Positions 44,185-53,603 of a stretch of 64,000 nucleotides of DNA are shown here, piece after piece (position 1 is the stretch's first letter; each line of letters begins with the position of its first letter). The translations under genes were made by a program, and so were the position numbers. The notes beneath the pieces were generated by a model that was not told the DNA's origin, ran no database searches, and saw only the letters and a list, made by a program, of their open reading frames with translations. Origin of the DNA: Archangium violaceum (GTDB lineage: Bacteria > Myxococcota > Myxococcia > Myxococcales > Myxococcaceae); contig NZ_CP069396.1 of assembly GCF_016887565.1 (NCBI RefSeq), positions 6,802,001 through 6,866,000 of the forward strand, in the 5' to 3' direction.

Positions 44185-46293
44185 TCAGCGTGCCCCCTCC
44201 GCTGCTGTCGTCGTCTTCGCCAACGCCGACACGGCGGCTTCCCGGACACGACGGTAATAGTCACTCTTGAGCGCGTCCAGTGCCTCGGCCTGGGAACCCG
44301 TGCCGATCCTCGCCAGCGCCCCCGCCGCCGCCGCCCGGATCTCCGGGAGATCATGGTACAGGTCGCGCGCCACCACCTCGGCCGCCGAGCCGTCGCCGAT
44401 CTCCGCCAGGGCGTTGAGCAGCTCGCGCCGGCCCAGGCTCGAGGAGTCCTCCAGCGCCTTCACCAGCGTGGGCACCGCCTCCTTCGCCTTCATCTTGCCC
44501 AGCAGCGACACGGCCAGCACCGACTCGGGGCCGCCCTCGGTCACCACCTTGCGCAGCGGCTCCACCGCGGAGGCCGGCGCGCCCGTCCGGCTCAGCGCAT
44601 CGAGCAGCACCAGCTTCTCGCTGCTGATCTGCGGCAGCACCTCCATCAGCGCGGACTGTCCGGCCTCGCCCTGCTCGGCGAGCGCCTGCGCCAGGGCCTT
44701 GACCAGATCCCTCTCGGCCTCGAACAGGCCCGCCTTGGCGATGGCCACTCCCTCGGGCCCCAGCCGCGTCAGGCCCACTAGGGCGGCCGTGCGCAGCGTC
44801 ACGCTGGAGTCCCCGGCGAAGCCCTTGAGCAGCTCCAGCGCCCCGGGCGCCTTCACCGCCGCGAGTGCGCGCAGCAGCCCGGCCAGCGGCTCGAACTGGG
44901 GGGAGTCCACGTCGTCGAAGAGCTCGGTGGGCACGCGCTGCTGCACCACGGGCCGGCCCAGGCCGCGCGCCTTGGCCGCGTTGAGCGCCTTCACGCGCGC
45001 CAGCAAGCTGGTGTGCTTCTCGCCCTTCTGCTTCTCCTTCTCCACGTCCGGCTGGGAGGGATCGAACCCCGGCCCGTAGCGCTCGGGCAGCGCCTGGGAG
45101 ACCCAGTCCTGGCGGAGCGCCTTCACGGCGGCCAGCTCCTGCTCGAAGGCCTTCTGCAACACGGGCGCCGCGGAGACATCCCCGATGGCCGCCGCCGCGT
45201 CCACCGCGAGCGCGCGCAGCGTGGCGTCGCCCTGGGTGATGTAGGGCAGCACCTTGGGCAGCGTGTCCTTGGCCGCGGGGCCGAGGCCGATCACCGCCTG
45301 CAGTCCGCCAGCGGCGGTGGAGGCCCGCGACAGACGATCGACGATGGGCTCGAGCGGGCAGCCACCGCGCTCGCGCATCGCCCGGGCAACGGGGATGGCC
45401 TCGGAGCTCACGGCATCGAGCACGATGGCGCACAGCACGGCATCCGTCTGCGGCTGGCGCGGCATGTCGAGGAGGGCGTCGATGGCCAGGGGGCTCACGG
45501 AGCTCTTCTCCACGGCCACGGCCTGCAGCCGGGGAATGGCCTGGGGCTCCTGCAACCGGACGAGCGCGGTGATGGCGGCCTCGCGCAGCTCGGGGAAGCT
45601 CTCGTCCAGCAGGGGGAGGATGGCGGGCACGGCGCGCTTGTCGCCCAGATCGCCCAGTCCCCGCACCGCCGCGGCGGCGAGGATGACCTGGCTGTCACGC
45701 ACCAGCGGCAGCAGCCGGTTGAAGGCCTCGGGCCGGCCGCTCTTGCCCAGCTCCTCGGCGGCGCCCACGCGCTCGGGCAGCGCCCCCTCGGTGAGCGCCA
45801 GCAGGTTGCGATCCCAGATGCCCTTGGACTCGGCGGCGACGACCTCGGCCATGGCGCCCGGCACGTTGGCCTGCTTGAGCGCCTGGACGATGACCTGCCG
45901 CGTCTGGCGGCCCCGCCGGCCGTACTGGAGGGTCAGGTAGGCCTTGGCCTTGTCGTTCTTCACCTGCGACAGGGCCATGGCGGCCTTGCCCTGGACGTCC
46001 ACGTCGGAGTCCTCGAGCAGCTCGCCGAGCAGGTCCACGATACGGGCATCCTGACTCTTGCCGAGCGCCACGGCGGCCTCGCCGCGGACGATGGAGGCCA
46101 TGTCCTTGGCCGCGCGGGTGAAGAGGGCGAGGTCGTCGGGGCGGGCCTCTTCGGCCAGCTTCTTCACGGCCAGGGCCCTCACCTCCGGGCGAGGGCTCTG
46201 CAGATCCGCGAGGAGCTGATCCCGACTGCCACTGCACCCGGCGTTGACGAGGAGGGCCAGGACGACGAGGAATTTACGCGCGCCGGTTCGCAT
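44185..46293 (-). CDS. HEAT-repeat lipoprotein
   Basis: A 702-residue protein with lipobox VNAGC after a short signal peptide, then a continuous array of HEAT/PBS-lyase-type helical repeats, each ~31-35 residues with the VRxxAVxALG-type core (for example EVRALAVKKLAEE, VDVQGKAAMALSQV). A Lys-rich break occurs near residue 420. HEAT solenoids bind other proteins; being lipid-anchored, it probably scaffolds a complex in the periplasm or outer membrane. It is the first gene of the unit with the cNMP-binding protein. Confidence 0.85.
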   Translation of the reverse strand: MRTGARKFLVVLALLVNAGCSGSRDQLLADLQSPRPEVRALAVKKLAEEARPDDLALFTRAAKDMASIVRGEAAVALGKSQDARIVDLLGELLEDSDVDVQGKAAMALSQVKNDKAKAYLTLQYGRRGRQTRQVIVQALKQANVPGAMAEVVAAESKGIWDRNLLALTEGALPERVGAAEELGKSGRPEAFNRLLPLVRDSQVILAAAAVRGLGDLGDKRAVPAILPLLDESFPELREAAITALVRLQEPQAIPRLQAVAVEKSSVSPLAIDALLDMPRQPQTDAVLCAIVLDAVSSEAIPVARAMRERGGCPLEPIVDRLSRASTAAGGLQAVIGLGPAAKDTLPKVLPYITQGDATLRALAVDAAAAIGDVSAAPVLQKAFEQELAAVKALRQDWVSQALPERYGPGFDPSQPDVEKEKQKGEKHTSLLARVKALNAAKARGLGRPVVQQRVPTELFDDVDSPQFEPLAGLLRALAAVKAPGALELLKGFAGDSSVTLRTAALVGLTRLGPEGVAIAKAGLFEAERDLVKALAQALAEQGEAGQSALMEVLPQISSEKLVLLDALSRTGAPASAVEPLRKVVTEGGPESVLAVSLLGKMKAKEAVPTLVKALEDSSSLGRRELLNALAEIGDGSAAEVVARDLYHDLPEIRAAAAGALARIGTGSQAEALDALKSDYYRRVREAAVSALAKTTTAAEGAR

Positions 46294-46361
46294 CGTTCTC
46301 CGGGGAGGGAAAGCGTGAGACGCGGGCGGTTATATCAGCGGCGCGCGTGACCGCCCACGAC

Positions 46362-48452
46362 TCAGCGACCCTTACGGGGCCCTCGTCCCCTCGGCGGCCC
46401 ACCAGCACCCCGAGGACCGGCGGAGCCGCGAGGCCCACCGGCGCCACGCGGGCCACCGGCGCCGCGAGGTCCACCGGCCCCCCGAGGTCCACCGGCGCCA
46501 CGAGAGGGACGCGCGTTCCACTCGGGTTTGGGCTCCTGGCGCTTCTTGGCGCGCCAGTCCACGAAGGAGCCGGAACCCGCGCCCGCCTCCTCGCCCGCCG
46601 GGCGTGCCGCACCGCGGCGTGCCGGGCGTCCCTCGTCCCCACCACCCCACGTCTTGCGCGCCGGCCGGCCCTCGGCTCCACCCGCCGCGCCCCATGTCTT
46701 GCGCGCCGGACGCGCGCCAGCCTCGCCGCGAGGCCCGGGACGAGCACCGCGCTCGCCGCGCTCCTCACCGCGCGGAGCCCACTCACGACGCTCCGGACGA
46801 GGACTGCGCGCGGGAACACGACGCTCGGCGCTCCCACCCGCGAACGGCGTGCGCTCGGCACGGTCACCGCCACGCGCCTCACCCCGCGGAGCCCACTCGC
46901 GACGCTCGGGACGAGCACCACGCTCGCCGCGCTCCTCACCTCGAGGCTTCCACTCGCGACGCTCCGGACCCGCACCACGCGCCGGCCCACGACGCTCGGC
47001 ACCCGCGCCGAACGGCTTGCGCTCGGGACGCGCGCCAGCGCCGAACGGCTTGCGCTCGGCACGGTCACCGCCACGCGCCTCACCCCGCGGGGCCCACTCG
47101 CGACGCTCGGGACGAGCACCGCGCTCACCGCGCTCCTCTCCCCGAGGCTTCCACTCGCGACGCTCCGGACCCGCACCACGCGCCGGCCCACGACGCTCGG
47201 CACCCGCGCCAGCGCCGAACGGCTTGCGCTCGGGACGACCACCGCGCGCGGGCGCACGACGCTCGGCGCTCGCGCCGAACGGCTTGCGCTCGGGACGGCC
47301 ACCCCGCTCCCCACGCTCCTCGCCCCGAGGGGCCCACGCCTTGCGCTCGGGACGGCTGCTCCGCTCCTCACGCTCCTCACCGCCGGACAGGCCCTCCTCC
47401 TGCTCGTCCTCGCGAGGCGTCCACGTGCGGCGCTCGGCTCGGCCACCCGCGGCTCCACGGAACGCGGGCCGGGAGCCACCCTCCCCTCGCGGCGCAGACT
47501 CCCTGCGCTCGGGCCGGGCAGCGGCGCGCGCCGGACGCTCCGCCTTCGCGCCCTTGCGCTCGGGACGCTCCGTCCGGGCGGCCCGCTCGGGCTTCGCCGC
47601 CGCACGCGGCTTCACGGGCTCGGGAGCCTCCTCGCCGAAATCCTCGTCGTCCATGTCCGACTCGAAGCCCGGCGCCGAGCGCCCATGGCGCCGCGGCGGC
47701 AGCTTCAGCTCGCGCTCCGGCGGCGAGGCCTTCCCGTCGGCCACTTCCTGAAGCATGCGCACCTGGTTCTCGCTGAGCGGCCGCAGCTCACCGGGGCGCA
47801 GGCCCTCGACGGTGATTCCCGCGTAGGACGGCCGGTACAGACGCACCACCGGGTAGCCCACCGCGGCGCACAGCCGCTTGATGAGGTGCGGGCGGCCCTC
47901 GGCCACCACCAGCTTCAGCCAGGTGTTGCGCTCGGCCTGCTCGAAGACCTCCACGGACAGCGGCGTGGCCATGCCGTCCTCCAGCCGCACGCCGCCGCGC
48001 AGCTTCTCCAGCGAGGCCGCGTCCGGCGTGCCCTTCACCTTCGCCAGGTACGTACGCGGCACCTGGAAGCTGGGGTGCGTCAGCTTGTGCGCCAGCGCCC
48101 CGTCGTCCGTGACGAGCAGCGCCCCTTCCGCGTCGTAGTCCAGCCGGCCCACCGGGAAGAGCCGCTTGCCGGTCTCCTCGAGGTAGTTGGCCACCGTGGG
48201 GCGGCCCTGCGGATCCGACAGCGTCGTCACCACGCCCACCGGCTTGTAGAGGAGGTAGTAGGTGGACTCCTCGGGGGGCGAGACGAGCTCGCCGTCCACC
48301 GTCACGAGATCCCCCGGCTCCACCTTGCTGCCGAGCTCCGTAATCTTCTGGTTGTTCACCGTCACGCGGCCCCCGGTGATGAGGTCCTCCGCGTGCCTGC
48401 GCGAGGCCACGCCCGCGCGGGCCAGGTACTTCTGCAAACGTTCAGACGCCAT
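46362..48452 (-). CDS. rluB: RluB/RsuA-type pseudouridine synthase with a long Arg/Gly-rich C-terminal tail
   Basis: A 696-residue protein. Residues 1-60 form an S4 RNA-binding domain (ERLQKYLARAGVASRRHAE). The catalytic domain follows to ~245, with the active-site Asp in GRLDYDAEG. This part is normal for RluB (23S rRNA U2605-type) or RsuA. The remaining ~430 residues, absent from most homologues, are low-complexity, highly basic and repetitive (RPERKPFGAG, ERREWAPRGE, GAGGPRGAGGPRG), suggesting a disordered RNA-binding or condensate-forming tail. ATG 48452 is favoured by AGGTGG upstream. A 156-base direct repeat lies inside it. Confidence 0.88.
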   Translation of the reverse strand: MASERLQKYLARAGVASRRHAEDLITGGRVTVNNQKITELGSKVEPGDLVTVDGELVSPPEESTYYLLYKPVGVVTTLSDPQGRPTVANYLEETGKRLFPVGRLDYDAEGALLVTDDGALAHKLTHPSFQVPRTYLAKVKGTPDAASLEKLRGGVRLEDGMATPLSVEVFEQAERNTWLKLVVAEGRPHLIKRLCAAVGYPVVRLYRPSYAGITVEGLRPGELRPLSENQVRMLQEVADGKASPPERELKLPPRRHGRSAPGFESDMDDEDFGEEAPEPVKPRAAAKPERAARTERPERKGAKAERPARAAARPERRESAPRGEGGSRPAFRGAAGGRAERRTWTPREDEQEEGLSGGEEREERSSRPERKAWAPRGEERGERGGRPERKPFGASAERRAPARGGRPERKPFGAGAGAERRGPARGAGPERREWKPRGEERGERGARPERREWAPRGEARGGDRAERKPFGAGARPERKPFGAGAERRGPARGAGPERREWKPRGEERGERGARPERREWAPRGEARGGDRAERTPFAGGSAERRVPARSPRPERREWAPRGEERGERGARPGPRGEAGARPARKTWGAAGGAEGRPARKTWGGGDEGRPARRGAARPAGEEAGAGSGSFVDWRAKKRQEPKPEWNARPSRGAGGPRGAGGPRGAGGPRGAGGPRGSAGPRGAGGPPRGRGPRKGR
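46861..47217. repeat. In-frame direct repeat inside the pseudouridine synthase tail
   Basis: Near-identical segments at about 46861-47016 and 47062-47217 are offset by 201 bases (67 codons). The few differences are mostly silent. The preserved frame shows that the repeat expands the Arg/Gly-rich tail without disrupting it, and implies slippage or recombination as the source. Confidence 0.8.
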
Positions 48453-48483
48453 TACCGCCACCTTCCACTTCTTCGCCCACCCG

Positions 48484-49464
48484 TCAAGCAGGCTCTGAGC
48501 CCTTTTCGCCCTCCTCGGAGGGCGGCGGGGTCGGGTTCAGGACACTGGAAGCGACCTTCTGGGTCTTGTCCGCCTCGGACATGGCCGCCTCCAGCTCCTC
48601 GAGCGCGGCCTCGGATGCCGCCACGCTCTTCTCCATGCGCTTCTGGAACTCCGGGTCCGCCAGCGTCTCCACGGTGCCACTGGCACCCGGCGCCGACGGC
48701 CGTTCCTTCTCGACGATCTCCTGGTGCTCCTGCGTCAGCTCGTGGAACTCGCGCAGCGTGGGCAGGGCGGAGAGATCCTTCAGGGCGAAGAACTCGAGGA
48801 ACTCGCGGGTCGTCCCGTACAGCATGGGCCGGCCCACCTCCTCCTTCTTGCCGAGGATCTTGATGAGCTTGCGATCCAACAGGGCCTTGATGACGGCGCC
48901 GCAGTCCACGCCGCGGATGTCCTCGACCTCCGGGCGGGTGACGGGCTGCCGGTAGGCGATGATGGCCAGCGTCTCCACGGCGGCGCGGGTGAGGCGCTGG
49001 GGCTTCACGCGCAGGTAGCGCCGCACGTACTCGCCCGAGTGCGGATCCGTGCGGAACTGCCAGCCGCCGGCCACCTCGTACAGGACGATGCCGCTGATGC
49101 CGTCGCGGTGGAGGCCGGAGATCTGGTTGAGCGCCTCCTGGATCTTCTCTCGGTCGATGCCCGTGGCCTCGAAGAGCTGATCCAGATCCAACGGCTTCTC
49201 CGCCACGAAGAGCACGCTCTCCACCACGGTGCGGACGCGCTCCGGGGAGAGGTTGCGGCTCTTCTGGACGAGCTTCTCGAAGGACGACTGGAGGTCGGGG
49301 ACCTCGTCGGCCTCGATGGTGGCGACGTCCGAGTCCTCCAGCTCGTCCTCGTCACCGGGGCCGGTGACGGCGGCGATCTCCTCCTCGGTGAAGGGGCTGG
49401 GGCCGCCGGAGCCGCGCGACGGCTTGCCGCCGGGGTTCTCGGGGCCTTCGTTACCGGTACTCAC
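48484..49464 (-). CDS. scpB: Segregation and condensation protein B
   Basis: A 326-residue ScpB. The two winged-helix domains are recognisable: VRTVVESVLFVAEKPL and LTRAAVETLAIIAYRQPVTR with EDIRGVDCGAVIKALLDRKLI and GRPMLYGTT. It is longer than typical (~200) owing to an acidic N-terminal tail (residues 1-55) and a low-complexity C-terminal tail. ScpB bridges ScpA and SMC to form the condensin. The GTG start at 49464 overlaps scpA by 14 bases, with GGAGGTGG upstream. Confidence 0.94.
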   Translation of the reverse strand: MSTGNEGPENPGGKPSRGSGGPSPFTEEEIAAVTGPGDEDELEDSDVATIEADEVPDLQSSFEKLVQKSRNLSPERVRTVVESVLFVAEKPLDLDQLFEATGIDREKIQEALNQISGLHRDGISGIVLYEVAGGWQFRTDPHSGEYVRRYLRVKPQRLTRAAVETLAIIAYRQPVTRPEVEDIRGVDCGAVIKALLDRKLIKILGKKEEVGRPMLYGTTREFLEFFALKDLSALPTLREFHELTQEHQEIVEKERPSAPGASGTVETLADPEFQKRMEKSVAASEAALEELEAAMSEADKTQKVASSVLNPTPPPSEEGEKGSEPA

Positions 49465-50317
49465 TCTCGTCCACCTCCGTGGGGACCAGCCGCTCCAGGG
49501 CATCCCCGTTGGGCGTGAGCAGGATGTCCGCCAGGGGAGCCTCCTGGCTGACCTTGATGAGCCGCCGCTTCACCATCTCCAGGATGGCCAGGAAGGTGAT
49601 GACCACCTCCTGACGGGTACGTTGCTCATCGAAGAGGCTCTCGAACGTGCACGGCGCCTGGGCGCGCAGGCGCTCGGCGATGCGGAGGATGGCCTCCGAG
49701 AGGCTCACCTTCTCGCGCACCACCTCGTGCTGCAGCTTGGGGGTCAGGCGCTCCAGCACCCGGTCGAGCGCCTCGATCAGCTTGAGGACGGAGAACTCCT
49801 GCAGGCCCACCTCCTCCTCGGGGATGGGCACGGCCTCCACGGGAACGCGGCGCGGGAAGACGTCGCGATCCAGGATGTCCTGCATGGCCAGCTGCTCGGC
49901 GGCGTCCTTGTACTTCTGGTACTCGAGCAGGCGGCGCACCAGCTCGGCGCGCGGGTCGCCCGCGTCCTCCTGCTGCAGCTCCGTCACCGCGTCCGTGGCC
50001 TGCTCCGCGGTGTCCTGGCGCGGCAGCAGCATGCGGCTCTTGAGGTGCGCCAGGGTGGCGGCCATCACCAGGAACTCGCCGGCGATGTCGAGGTTGATCT
50101 CCCGCATGCGCTCGAGGTGCTCGAGGTACTTCTCGGTGACGAGCGCGAGCGGGATGTCGAAGATGTCGAGCCGGTGCTCCTTGATGAGGTGGAGCAGCAG
50201 GTCGAGCGGGCCCTCGAAATTGGGCAAGGCGACCCTGAAGGCGTCGCCCGGACTGCGGGGGACGTCCGCCTCGAGGGTCTCCTCGGTGGGAGGGGCGCTG
50301 CGACGGCCTGCGCTCAC
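49451..50317 (-). CDS. scpA: Segregation and condensation protein A
   Basis: A 288-residue kleisin subunit of SMC-ScpAB. FEGPLDLLLHLIKEHRLDIFDIP is the family N-terminal signature, with EYLVMAATLAHLKSRMLLP-like sequence following, and a C-terminal winged helix (VVITFLAILEMVKRRLI). The start is a GTG at 50317; trpS ends 18 bases upstream and the three genes likely form one operon. Confidence 0.95.
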   Translation of the reverse strand: MSAGRRSAPPTEETLEADVPRSPGDAFRVALPNFEGPLDLLLHLIKEHRLDIFDIPLALVTEKYLEHLERMREINLDIAGEFLVMAATLAHLKSRMLLPRQDTAEQATDAVTELQQEDAGDPRAELVRRLLEYQKYKDAAEQLAMQDILDRDVFPRRVPVEAVPIPEEEVGLQEFSVLKLIEALDRVLERLTPKLQHEVVREKVSLSEAILRIAERLRAQAPCTFESLFDEQRTRQEVVITFLAILEMVKRRLIKVSQEAPLADILLTPNGDALERLVPTEVDESEYR

Positions 50318-50335
50318 CAGACGTCCTTCACGGGC

Positions 50336-51349
50336 TCAGGGAATGCCCACGGCGCGGCGCACCCGCTGCATGAGCCGGGACGCCTCGGCACGGGCCCGCT
50401 CGGCGCCATCCTGGAGGATGCGCTCGAGCTCGGCCGGGTCGCTCAACAGCTCCTGGCGGCGCTGGCGCGCCGGCCCGAACGTCTCGTGGAACGCCTCGAG
50501 GAGCAGCTTCTTGTAGTCGCCGTAGCCCTTGCCACCCGCGCGCCAGGAGGCATCGACCTCCTTGAAACGCGACTCGGGCAGCATGACCTTGAGCAGGTCG
50601 TACAGGGGGGCGTTCTCGGTGGGCTTGGGCGCCTCGACGGGGGTGGAGTCCGTCTTGACGCTCATGATGCGCTTCTTGATCTCCTTCTCGTCGCCGAAGA
50701 GCTCGATGGTGTTGCCGTAGGACTTGGACATCTTCTGTCCGTCCACGCCGGGCACCACGGCGGTGCTCTCCTGGATGCGCGCGGTGGGCAGCTTGAGGAT
50801 GCCGGGAGCGTGCCCCTTCTCCTTGCCCTCGGGATCCTGCGGGTCGTACCCGGGCACGTAGGTGACGTTGAACTTCACCGCCCAGTCGCGGGCGAACTCG
50901 ATGTGCTGGATCTGATCCCTGCCCACCGGCACGGCGTCCGCGCTGTAGAGCAGGATGTCGGCGGCCATCAGCACCGGGTAGGCGAAGAGGCCGAAGTCCG
51001 GGCTGATGCCCTTGGCCACCTTGTCCTTGTAGCTGTGGGCGCGCTCCAGGTGGGCGTGCGGCACGACGGTGCCGAGGATCCAGTTGAGCTCCAGGACCTC
51101 CTTCACGTCGCTCTGGCGGAAGAGCACGGCCTTCTTGGGATCCAACCCGAGCGACAGGTAGGCGACGGCGGCCTCGCGCGTGAGCTCCTCGGCCTGCTTG
51201 GGATCGCGCACGGTGGTGAGCGCGTGCAGGTTGGCGATGAAGAAGTAGGCCTCGCCCTCATCCTGGAGCTGAACGAACTGACGCAGGGCACCGTAGTAGT
51301 TGCCAATGTGCAACCGGCCCGACGATTGAACTCCCGAGAGAATCCGCAT
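50336..51349 (-). CDS. trpS: Tryptophanyl-tRNA synthetase
   Basis: A 337-residue class I synthetase with the HIGN motif in SGRLHIGNYYG and KMSKS in GQKMSKSYGN, plus TrpS-specific ADILLYSADAVPVGRDQ. Length is normal. It charges tRNA-Trp in the cytoplasm. Start at about 51349 matches the usual MRILSGVQSSG N-terminus. Confidence 0.96.
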   Translation of the reverse strand: MRILSGVQSSGRLHIGNYYGALRQFVQLQDEGEAYFFIANLHALTTVRDPKQAEELTREAAVAYLSLGLDPKKAVLFRQSDVKEVLELNWILGTVVPHAHLERAHSYKDKVAKGISPDFGLFAYPVLMAADILLYSADAVPVGRDQIQHIEFARDWAVKFNVTYVPGYDPQDPEGKEKGHAPGILKLPTARIQESTAVVPGVDGQKMSKSYGNTIELFGDEKEIKKRIMSVKTDSTPVEAPKPTENAPLYDLLKVMLPESRFKEVDASWRAGGKGYGDYKKLLLEAFHETFGPARQRRQELLSDPAELERILQDGAERARAEASRLMQRVRRAVGIP

Positions 51350-51583
51350 GACTCCGACGCCTATACACGAAGGGGGTGACAGCCCTGGTTCGCACACCCA
51401 GCGCTGCCCTGCAACTTTCCTGCGACCCCACCCCACCTTTCGCGATCGCCCGCCTGCTCCCCGGTCAGCCCGATTACTGGGGAGTTCTTGGGACGCGAGA
51501 CAAAGGTGTGTGAAATCAAAGGGTTGAGCTGAGGGGCGGGGTCCGCTACGGTGTGCTTCCCCCCGCGAGAAGGAAGTCGTCGA

Positions 51584-52777
51584 ATGGAGCGCTTCAAGGG
51601 CAACCTGGCCACGTACCGGCTGCAGTTACTGATGCCCGCGTTCTTCGAGGCGCCAGCGCTGGACGGGATGTTGAAGGTGGAGCGGGCGGCGGTGCGCAGG
51701 CACTTCTTCCTGCGGCACGGGCGGCTGGTGGGAGAGAGCTCGAGCGAGCCGATGGAGCACCTGGGGCAGGTGCTGGTGCGGCTGGGAATCCTGGACGCGA
51801 CGCGAGCGGCGGCGGCCTTCGACGCGGCGGAGACGGCGGGGAAGCCCTTCGGCACGGTGCTGGTGGAGCGGGGGCTGGTGTCGAAGGCGCGGCTGGTGGA
51901 GGCGCTGGAGCACAAGACGCGCGAGGCGCTCTTCGACTGCTACGGCTGGGAGTCGGGCGAGGTGGAGTTCCGCCCGGGGTTGCCGCCGTTGGGGCCGGCG
52001 GTGGAGCTGCAACTGGGCCTGAAGGAGCTGCACCGGGACGCGCTGGCGCGGCTGCGCGAGTGGAAGGTGTTCTGGGAGCTGTTCCCGGGGCCGGACACCA
52101 CGTTCCAGGTGTACCGGGAGTTCGCGGTGGAGACGGTGTCGGCGGTGGAGGAGCACCTGCTGCACCTGGCGGCGAAGGGCGCGACGCTGAGCGAGCTGCT
52201 GGCGGCGGCGCCGGAAGGTCCGCTGCACGGGGCGAGATGGGTGCTGCGCCTGTACCGGCGCGGGGCGCTGACGCCGCGGAGGCCCGAGGGCCCGAAGGTG
52301 GGCGAAGCAACGCGGCTGGCGGATCTGCTGGCGCTGGCGAGGGGACTGGTGGAGGCGGGCCGGTACGAGGAGGCGGTGAGCGTGGCGGCGCAGGTGCTGG
52401 AGCGGGCGCCGGTGCCGGAGGCACACGCCCTGTACCGGGAGGCGGAGGTACGGCTGACGGTGGCGCTGGCGGACGAGGTGCTGGAGCTGGACGGGCGGCT
52501 GTACTTCGAGCCGTTGCCGCGCCCCACGCCGGCATCACTGACGGCGGACGACCTCTACCTGTACGCGAAGCTGAGGGGCAGCCGGAGCGTGCGCGAAGTG
52601 CTGCACAACGCGGCGATGGGCGAGCTGGCGGCGTACCGGGCGTTGAGGCGGCTGATGGACGCGGGGATCGCCCGGGTGATGCCCGACAACAGCGGGATGC
52701 CGAAGCGGCGCACGAAAACAGACCCCTACGGGACACCCGTGTATGTCCCCTCTCCCTCTGGGAGAGGGCTAGGGTGA
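51584..52777 (+). CDS. DUF4388 (PatA-N-like) protein
   Basis: A 397-residue protein with an N-terminal DUF4388 domain: FKGNLATYRLQLLMPAF, then RRHFFLRHGRLVGESS and FGTVLVERGLVSKARL. DUF4388 proteins are abundant in myxobacteria and linked to gliding or signalling through GTPase and response-regulator partners. The second half is helical with no other domain recognised. AAGGAAG precedes ATG 51584. The last ~10 codons run into a dispersed palindromic repeat (from 52747), so the natural C-terminus may have been replaced by repeat sequence. Convergent with the Uma2-like gene. Confidence 0.85.
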   Translation: MERFKGNLATYRLQLLMPAFFEAPALDGMLKVERAAVRRHFFLRHGRLVGESSSEPMEHLGQVLVRLGILDATRAAAAFDAAETAGKPFGTVLVERGLVSKARLVEALEHKTREALFDCYGWESGEVEFRPGLPPLGPAVELQLGLKELHRDALARLREWKVFWELFPGPDTTFQVYREFAVETVSAVEEHLLHLAAKGATLSELLAAAPEGPLHGARWVLRLYRRGALTPRRPEGPKVGEATRLADLLALARGLVEAGRYEEAVSVAAQVLERAPVPEAHALYREAEVRLTVALADEVLELDGRLYFEPLPRPTPASLTADDLYLYAKLRGSRSVREVLHNAAMGELAAYRALRRLMDAGIARVMPDNSGMPKRRTKTDPYGTPVYVPSPSGRGLG

Positions 52778-52780
52778 GGG
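52747..52780. repeat. Dispersed palindromic repeat, single copy
   Basis: CCCCTCTCCCTCTGGGAGAGGGCTAGGGTGAGGG-type sequence, same family as 27852-27993 and 59070-59105. It supplies the last codons of the DUF4388 gene and overlaps the end of the Uma2-like gene. Confidence 0.75.
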
Positions 52781-53371
52781 TATAGGAGCCCGTGTGGCTC
52801 CAGTCCGTGGCAACCACAGCGAGCCCAGCGTCAACGGGACCGAATCAAACGGTTCGGCGAGCACCTCTCCGTGGCCGCTGTAGCTGCTCACGAGCACCCA
52901 GTCCCGCGCCTGGCGACGGCGGATCTCCAGGGTGCGCGTCAGCGGATCGATGAACCAGACATGACTCACGCCCTCGCGGTGGTAGAGCGGTAGCTTGCGC
53001 TCCCTGTCGACGTGAACGGTGGAGGGCGAGAGGATCTCGCACACCCAATCCGGAGCCACCGTGGCGAAGGGGGCCTCCATGAAGGAGGGGTCCGGCATCC
53101 GATCGCGGCGCCATCCCGCGAGGTCCGGCACCAGGACATTCTTCCCGAAATGGAGTTCTGGCTCGCAAAGGAGCCACCAGCCCCTGCCAGGCTCTTGCTG
53201 TCCCAGGTCGAAGGTCGTGGCCAACAAGGCACTGAGAGTCAATCCCACCCGCGCATGAGGCATGGCCGGGCGTGGCGAGGCCACCAGCTCGTCGTCCAGA
53301 AGCTCCCCTACCCACCCGACAGGCAGCGCCTCGATGTCCTCGTAGGTCGCTGGCTTCTTCCCCTTCCCCAT
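52769..53371 (-). CDS. Uma2-family (DUF820) restriction-endonuclease-fold protein
   Basis: A 200-residue Uma2/DUF820 protein. The PD-(D/E)xK-like core is recognisable in VPDLAGW, PDWVCEILSPST, RKLPLYHREGV and VWFIDPL. These single-domain nucleases are widespread in cyanobacteria, Deinococci and myxobacteria; a role in mobile-element or DNA-repair biology is suggested but unproven. The 3' end lies in the palindromic repeat. Confidence 0.87.
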   Translation of the reverse strand: MGKGKKPATYEDIEALPVGWVGELLDDELVASPRPAMPHARVGLTLSALLATTFDLGQQEPGRGWWLLCEPELHFGKNVLVPDLAGWRRDRMPDPSFMEAPFATVAPDWVCEILSPSTVHVDRERKLPLYHREGVSHVWFIDPLTRTLEIRRRQARDWVLVSSYSGHGEVLAEPFDSVPLTLGSLWLPRTGATRAPIPSP

Positions 53372-53603
53372 CGTCGCCTCCTACTTCCGTGGTCAGAATC
53401 CGCGAAGCGGCCCTCCGCATCCGCGTCCGCTCGATACTACACCCGATTCTGACCTCGGCGGTAGTGTCCAAACCCTCTTCCGTAGTCTTTCAAATTGTTT
53501 CAATGCCCTGTTGGTACTTGGGGTTGGCATGAATTCGTGACACAGAAGGGACAGTAGGAGACCGGGGAGTGCCAGACCCGGTTCGCTCCACCTGCGAGGG
53601 CCC

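Noticed and set aside
46347-48863. 838-codon plus-strand frame opposite the pseudouridine synthase and ScpB genes
   Set aside because: It is the antisense of the repetitive Arg/Gly tail (Thr/Leu/Arg-rich) and carries no domain; the minus strand has S4 and catalytic motifs.
49229-51379. 716-codon plus-strand frame opposite scpA, scpB and trpS
   Set aside because: Antisense shadow of three well-supported genes.
51553-52785. Alternative-frame open reading frame in the DUF4388 gene
   Set aside because: Gly/Ala-dominated translation, explained by codon bias; the frame from 51584 has a recognisable domain and ribosome-binding site.
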